Source of the DNA: Pterobdella sp. o SKG-2022
Taxonomy: Eukaryota > Annelida > Clitellata > Hirudinida > Piscicolidae
NCBI GenBank assembly: GCA_964035795.1
Contig: OZ038322.1
Location: 15,485,447-15,549,446, forward strand
Length of the DNA stretch: 64,000 bases
Direction: 5' to 3'
Of the stretch, positions 61,337 through 64,000 are shown one piece after another (position 1 is the first letter of the stretch; every line of letters begins with the position of its first letter). Under the pieces are notes generated by a model. The model had not been told where the DNA came from. It did not search any database and saw only the letters and a program-made list of their open reading frames with translations. The position numbers and the translations under genes are program-made.

Positions 61337-62691
61337 ATGTCGAATACAGGTGAACAGCTTAATTTGGCCAGAGGTACCTTCTAACAATTACTTCATTCGA
61401 ACCACTACACCAATACATTTTTTTCAGATGTACAAAGAGCTATTGAACTCTTAGACGTTCTCCAACGAAGTATGTGTGTGGTTTATGGATACTTGTATAT
61501 GGTTCATAATTCCGAAGATTTAATTGCAAATTGTTCATAGTTTCAGAAATATTTTCATGTTTCTCCTAGCTCATAAAAATTGTAATACTTAGCAAGTTTT
61601 CATTAATTGAACAATTTATTTTCCTAGGGTTTTTACAATCCCTTTTTTTGTATATTGAATTTTTTCACTCTTTTTGAAGCCAAATTGTTATCAACTTGAA
61701 ATATTTTGAATTAAAATGATTTATTTTCATTTTTCTATAGCTGGAGATTTTAACAACTCGAAACTCTCAGACTTACAAAAAGTTCTTCAAAGTGACTTCT
61801 TCACAGCCGTCAGGGAGGTTTATGAGCACGTTTATGAAACTGTGGAGTTGACTGGAAGGCCGGAAATCAGGGCCAATGCAACAGCTAAGGTAGCTAACAA
61901 TGATGGTGATGAGAAAAATATTCAAATTATATGTAATTCAATGAAAGAATATTTGCTCAATTTTCACTGAGTGAAACAAAAATTTTAATTTAAATATTTT
62001 TCCATCAATATGGATACATAAAAAATGAAAATTTATTATATTACTTCTTTTATAATAATAAAACTAGGCCACAGTAGCGGCCTTTGCAGCAAGTGAAGGC
62101 CATGCCCACCCTCGTGTAGTGGAAATTGAAAAAACTGAAGAAGGATTGGGTTTCAATGTGATGGGAGGCAAGGAACAAAACTCTCCTATTTATATCTCTC
62201 GCATCATTCCTGGAGGTGTGGCTGAGAGACTGGGTACCCTGAAAAGAGGAGACCAACTTCTCTCTGTCAATGGAGTGGTTCGTGCTTGTGGACAAATTAT
62301 TAATCCAAACTATTCCCATAAGAGACTGCATAGACAAATTACTAAACAAGACTTTATTGTGAAGTACATACCTTTAAAATTTGTATCAAAGAATTACTAA
62401 CATCACTGTAGAGTGTAGAGGGGGAGCCCCACCAAAGAGCTGTTGAACTGCTCAAGTCTGCCCAGGGTACCAAAAATTTTGTTTTTTTTCAACAGTTTTG
62501 AAACTTTTGCCATCATATCCATCCAATAAAAACTCTTCATTTTCATCATTATAGCCTTGTTTGTTCAAAATATCATTTATTTCAACATATTCACAGGAAT
62601 AGTAAAATTGGTAGTTAGATACACCCCAAAGATCTTGGACGACATTGAAGCCAGATTCGACAGGAAAAACGCCAAAGGGAGATTTTCGTGA
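61337..62691 (+). CDS. LIN7: LIN7 / Veli scaffold protein
   Basis: Six exons chain in phase: 61337-61373, 61428-61469, 61741-61889, 62068-62277, 62412-62466 and 62597-62691 (TGA), about 195 residues. LIN7 joins CASK (LIN2) and LIN10, recruiting receptors and channels to cell junctions and synapses. The N-terminal L27 domain is seen as [33 protein letters not shown] and EIRANATAK. The PDZ domain starts [18 protein letters not shown], with the GLGF carboxylate-binding loop, and includes [28 protein letters not shown] and [12 protein letters not shown]. The exon 4/5 join splits the PDZ domain after SVNGV. A short basic tail follows (RKNAKGRFS). It converges on DNAJC25. Confidence 0.95.
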
Positions 62692-63176
62692 ACACTTGAA
62701 ATATTTATGAAATTCATTATGAAATCCATTTAAATATTGTGTTTGTGTCGTTTGCTATTTTAAGATTGTTTCCATTTTTCACTTTCGTGCCTTTTATACT
62801 GTTCGATTCAAAAATTTATATGAGTGTGCCCTTCAATATACCTCAACTGATTTCTCGCATCATCAAATACAAACATTTCCAATTTCATAAGATTGAACGT
62901 TTCGCAAATATATACATACTCTTGTGTGACATCCTTGTTTTGATCATCCTTTGAAACAGATTGACTTCATAATTTATTAAACTATATACACTTCACCGTT
63001 TGAACAAAAGTCTAAAAACTATATTCAAATGAAGATAATTTATAATCATGTCAATTCTCATAAAGACTAAATATCATGGGTAAAATGAATTTCTCGAATA
63101 AAAAAATGTTATTGAACAAAAATAAGTTTAATTAGATAGCCTAGTGATGAAATAAATAGCAAATAATACAATATTT
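62692..63176. other. convergent 3' intergenic region LIN7 / DNAJC25
   Basis: About 485 bp between two stop codons that face each other. It should contain both 3' UTRs and poly(A) sites; an AATAAA lies near 63097 on the plus strand. Confidence 0.5.
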
Positions 63177-64000
63177 TCAATCTGGTCCGAAAGTCATTTG
63201 GCCTGGACCGCCTTTCTTCATATAACGTCTATACTGCTTGTATCTGTGGTTGCAATCACATTGATAAACGTTATTCAGAGATTAATATCGAACGGAATAA
63301 TACGTGTTAACTAACATAAAACTATTAAATGTTATATAATATACAACTGTTACATGTTATATAACATCCGACCTAGCACTTTCGGCCATCTGTTCTCTCA
63401 TTTGGGCTTCTTGCTCTTCCTTGTACACCTATAAAAAGTATTATGAACTTCCAATTCATTCAAAATTTTTCACTATTATAGTTCAACATTTTGATAAAAT
63501 TTTAAGCCGAGTCGTTTTCATACTACTTGCAACATTAATATACGCAATTTTCTTTTCACTTCAACAAATACTTCGAGAATTAAATTGAAATAGCGCTAGA
63601 GAAAACTACACCCTACTAGATAATTTTCTTTTTTCCAAATTTCTCGTTCCATCATCTTGTCAACTTCGTGTTCAGAAAGTTCCTATTAAAAGCAGAATCG
63701 CAATCATAAATAAGGTAATAAAACGATAAATCTTTCAACCAAAAACGAAAGAATCGATTTATTGATTTATGAGGCAGAGATAACTATACACGCATTCAAA
63801 ACAAACATCTACACAGCAAACACACCTAAAGTGCACACGATACACACTAACCTCAAACTTAAGTTGGCTGACACCCAAGTTCTTTCTTATCAGATAGATC
63901 TTCGCCTCCTCATCATACTCTTGTCGCAGCACTTTGTAACGCCACACCCACTTAACATACCACACCAAATACTGGAGTATGTACCAGGGCAGCATGAACA
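63177..64000 (-). CDS. DNAJC25: DnaJ homolog subfamily C member 25, 3' part
   Basis: Minus-strand exons: from beyond the window end to 63852, then 63617-63682, 63373-63428 and 63177-63243 (TGA), with phases chaining. The visible part is the C-terminal half of a J-domain membrane protein of the endoplasmic reticulum. The first exon has a membrane segment (LPWYILQYLVWYVKWVWRY) followed by EEAKIYLIRKNLGVS. Later exons give WKKENYL, VYKEEQEAQMREQM and a basic end (RRYMKKGGPGQMTF) matching the family C-terminus. The J domain itself lies outside the window. Confidence 0.88.

Overview
This is a nuclear fragment of an animal genome. It is AT-rich, its genes are split by GT-AG introns, and one 200-base assembly gap (N) lies at 54847-55046. 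The conserved exons encode animal proteins (LIN7, MGAT4-type glycosyltransferase, SLC22 transporter, SRPK). The repeats (tRNA-derived SINEs, CR1-like, RTE-like and Penelope-like retroelement remains, MITEs and a foldback element) also fit an invertebrate or basal chordate. I cannot name the lineage from the sequence.

Layout. 1-8.5 kb: two tandem paralogues encoding small secreted eight-cysteine peptides of inhibitor-cystine-knot type, each with three exons joined by phase-1 introns; the second has a ~390 bp (CA)n tract just before exon 2. 9.2-11.8 kb: retroelement debris on the minus strand. 12.3-14.4 kb: a NUDT9-type ADP-ribose hydrolase (+) with a tRNA-like gene inside an intron. 15.1-15.8 kb: COA8 (-), head to head with OTUB1 (16.0-18.95 kb, +). 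19.7-42.8 kb: an SRPK splicing-factor kinase in about 18 exons, its introns loaded with repeats. 44.3-47.4 kb: an immunoglobulin-domain surface protein built from a duplicated three-domain module and ending in a GPI-type tail. 49.2-51.3 kb: a mitoferrin. 52.0-54.7 kb: an SLC22 transporter (-) with frame problems. 56.7-58.8 kb: an MGAT4-like N-glycan GlcNAc-transferase (-). 59-60.5 kb: Penelope-like and MITE remains. 61.3-62.7 kb: LIN7. 63.2 kb to the end: the 3' part of DNAJC25 (-).

Most loci are unrelated housekeeping genes. NUDT9, COA8 and mitoferrin are mitochondrial by family, and OTUB1 and SRPK are regulatory enzymes. The parts most likely to be new are the cystine-knot gene pair, the duplicated-module Ig protein with two micro-exons, a tRNA-Val-like gene carrying an alanine (CGC) anticodon, and the inverted-repeat arms that flank an OTUB1 exon. 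Exon boundaries were set by hand from splice signals and phase continuity; nothing was searched or aligned by computer.
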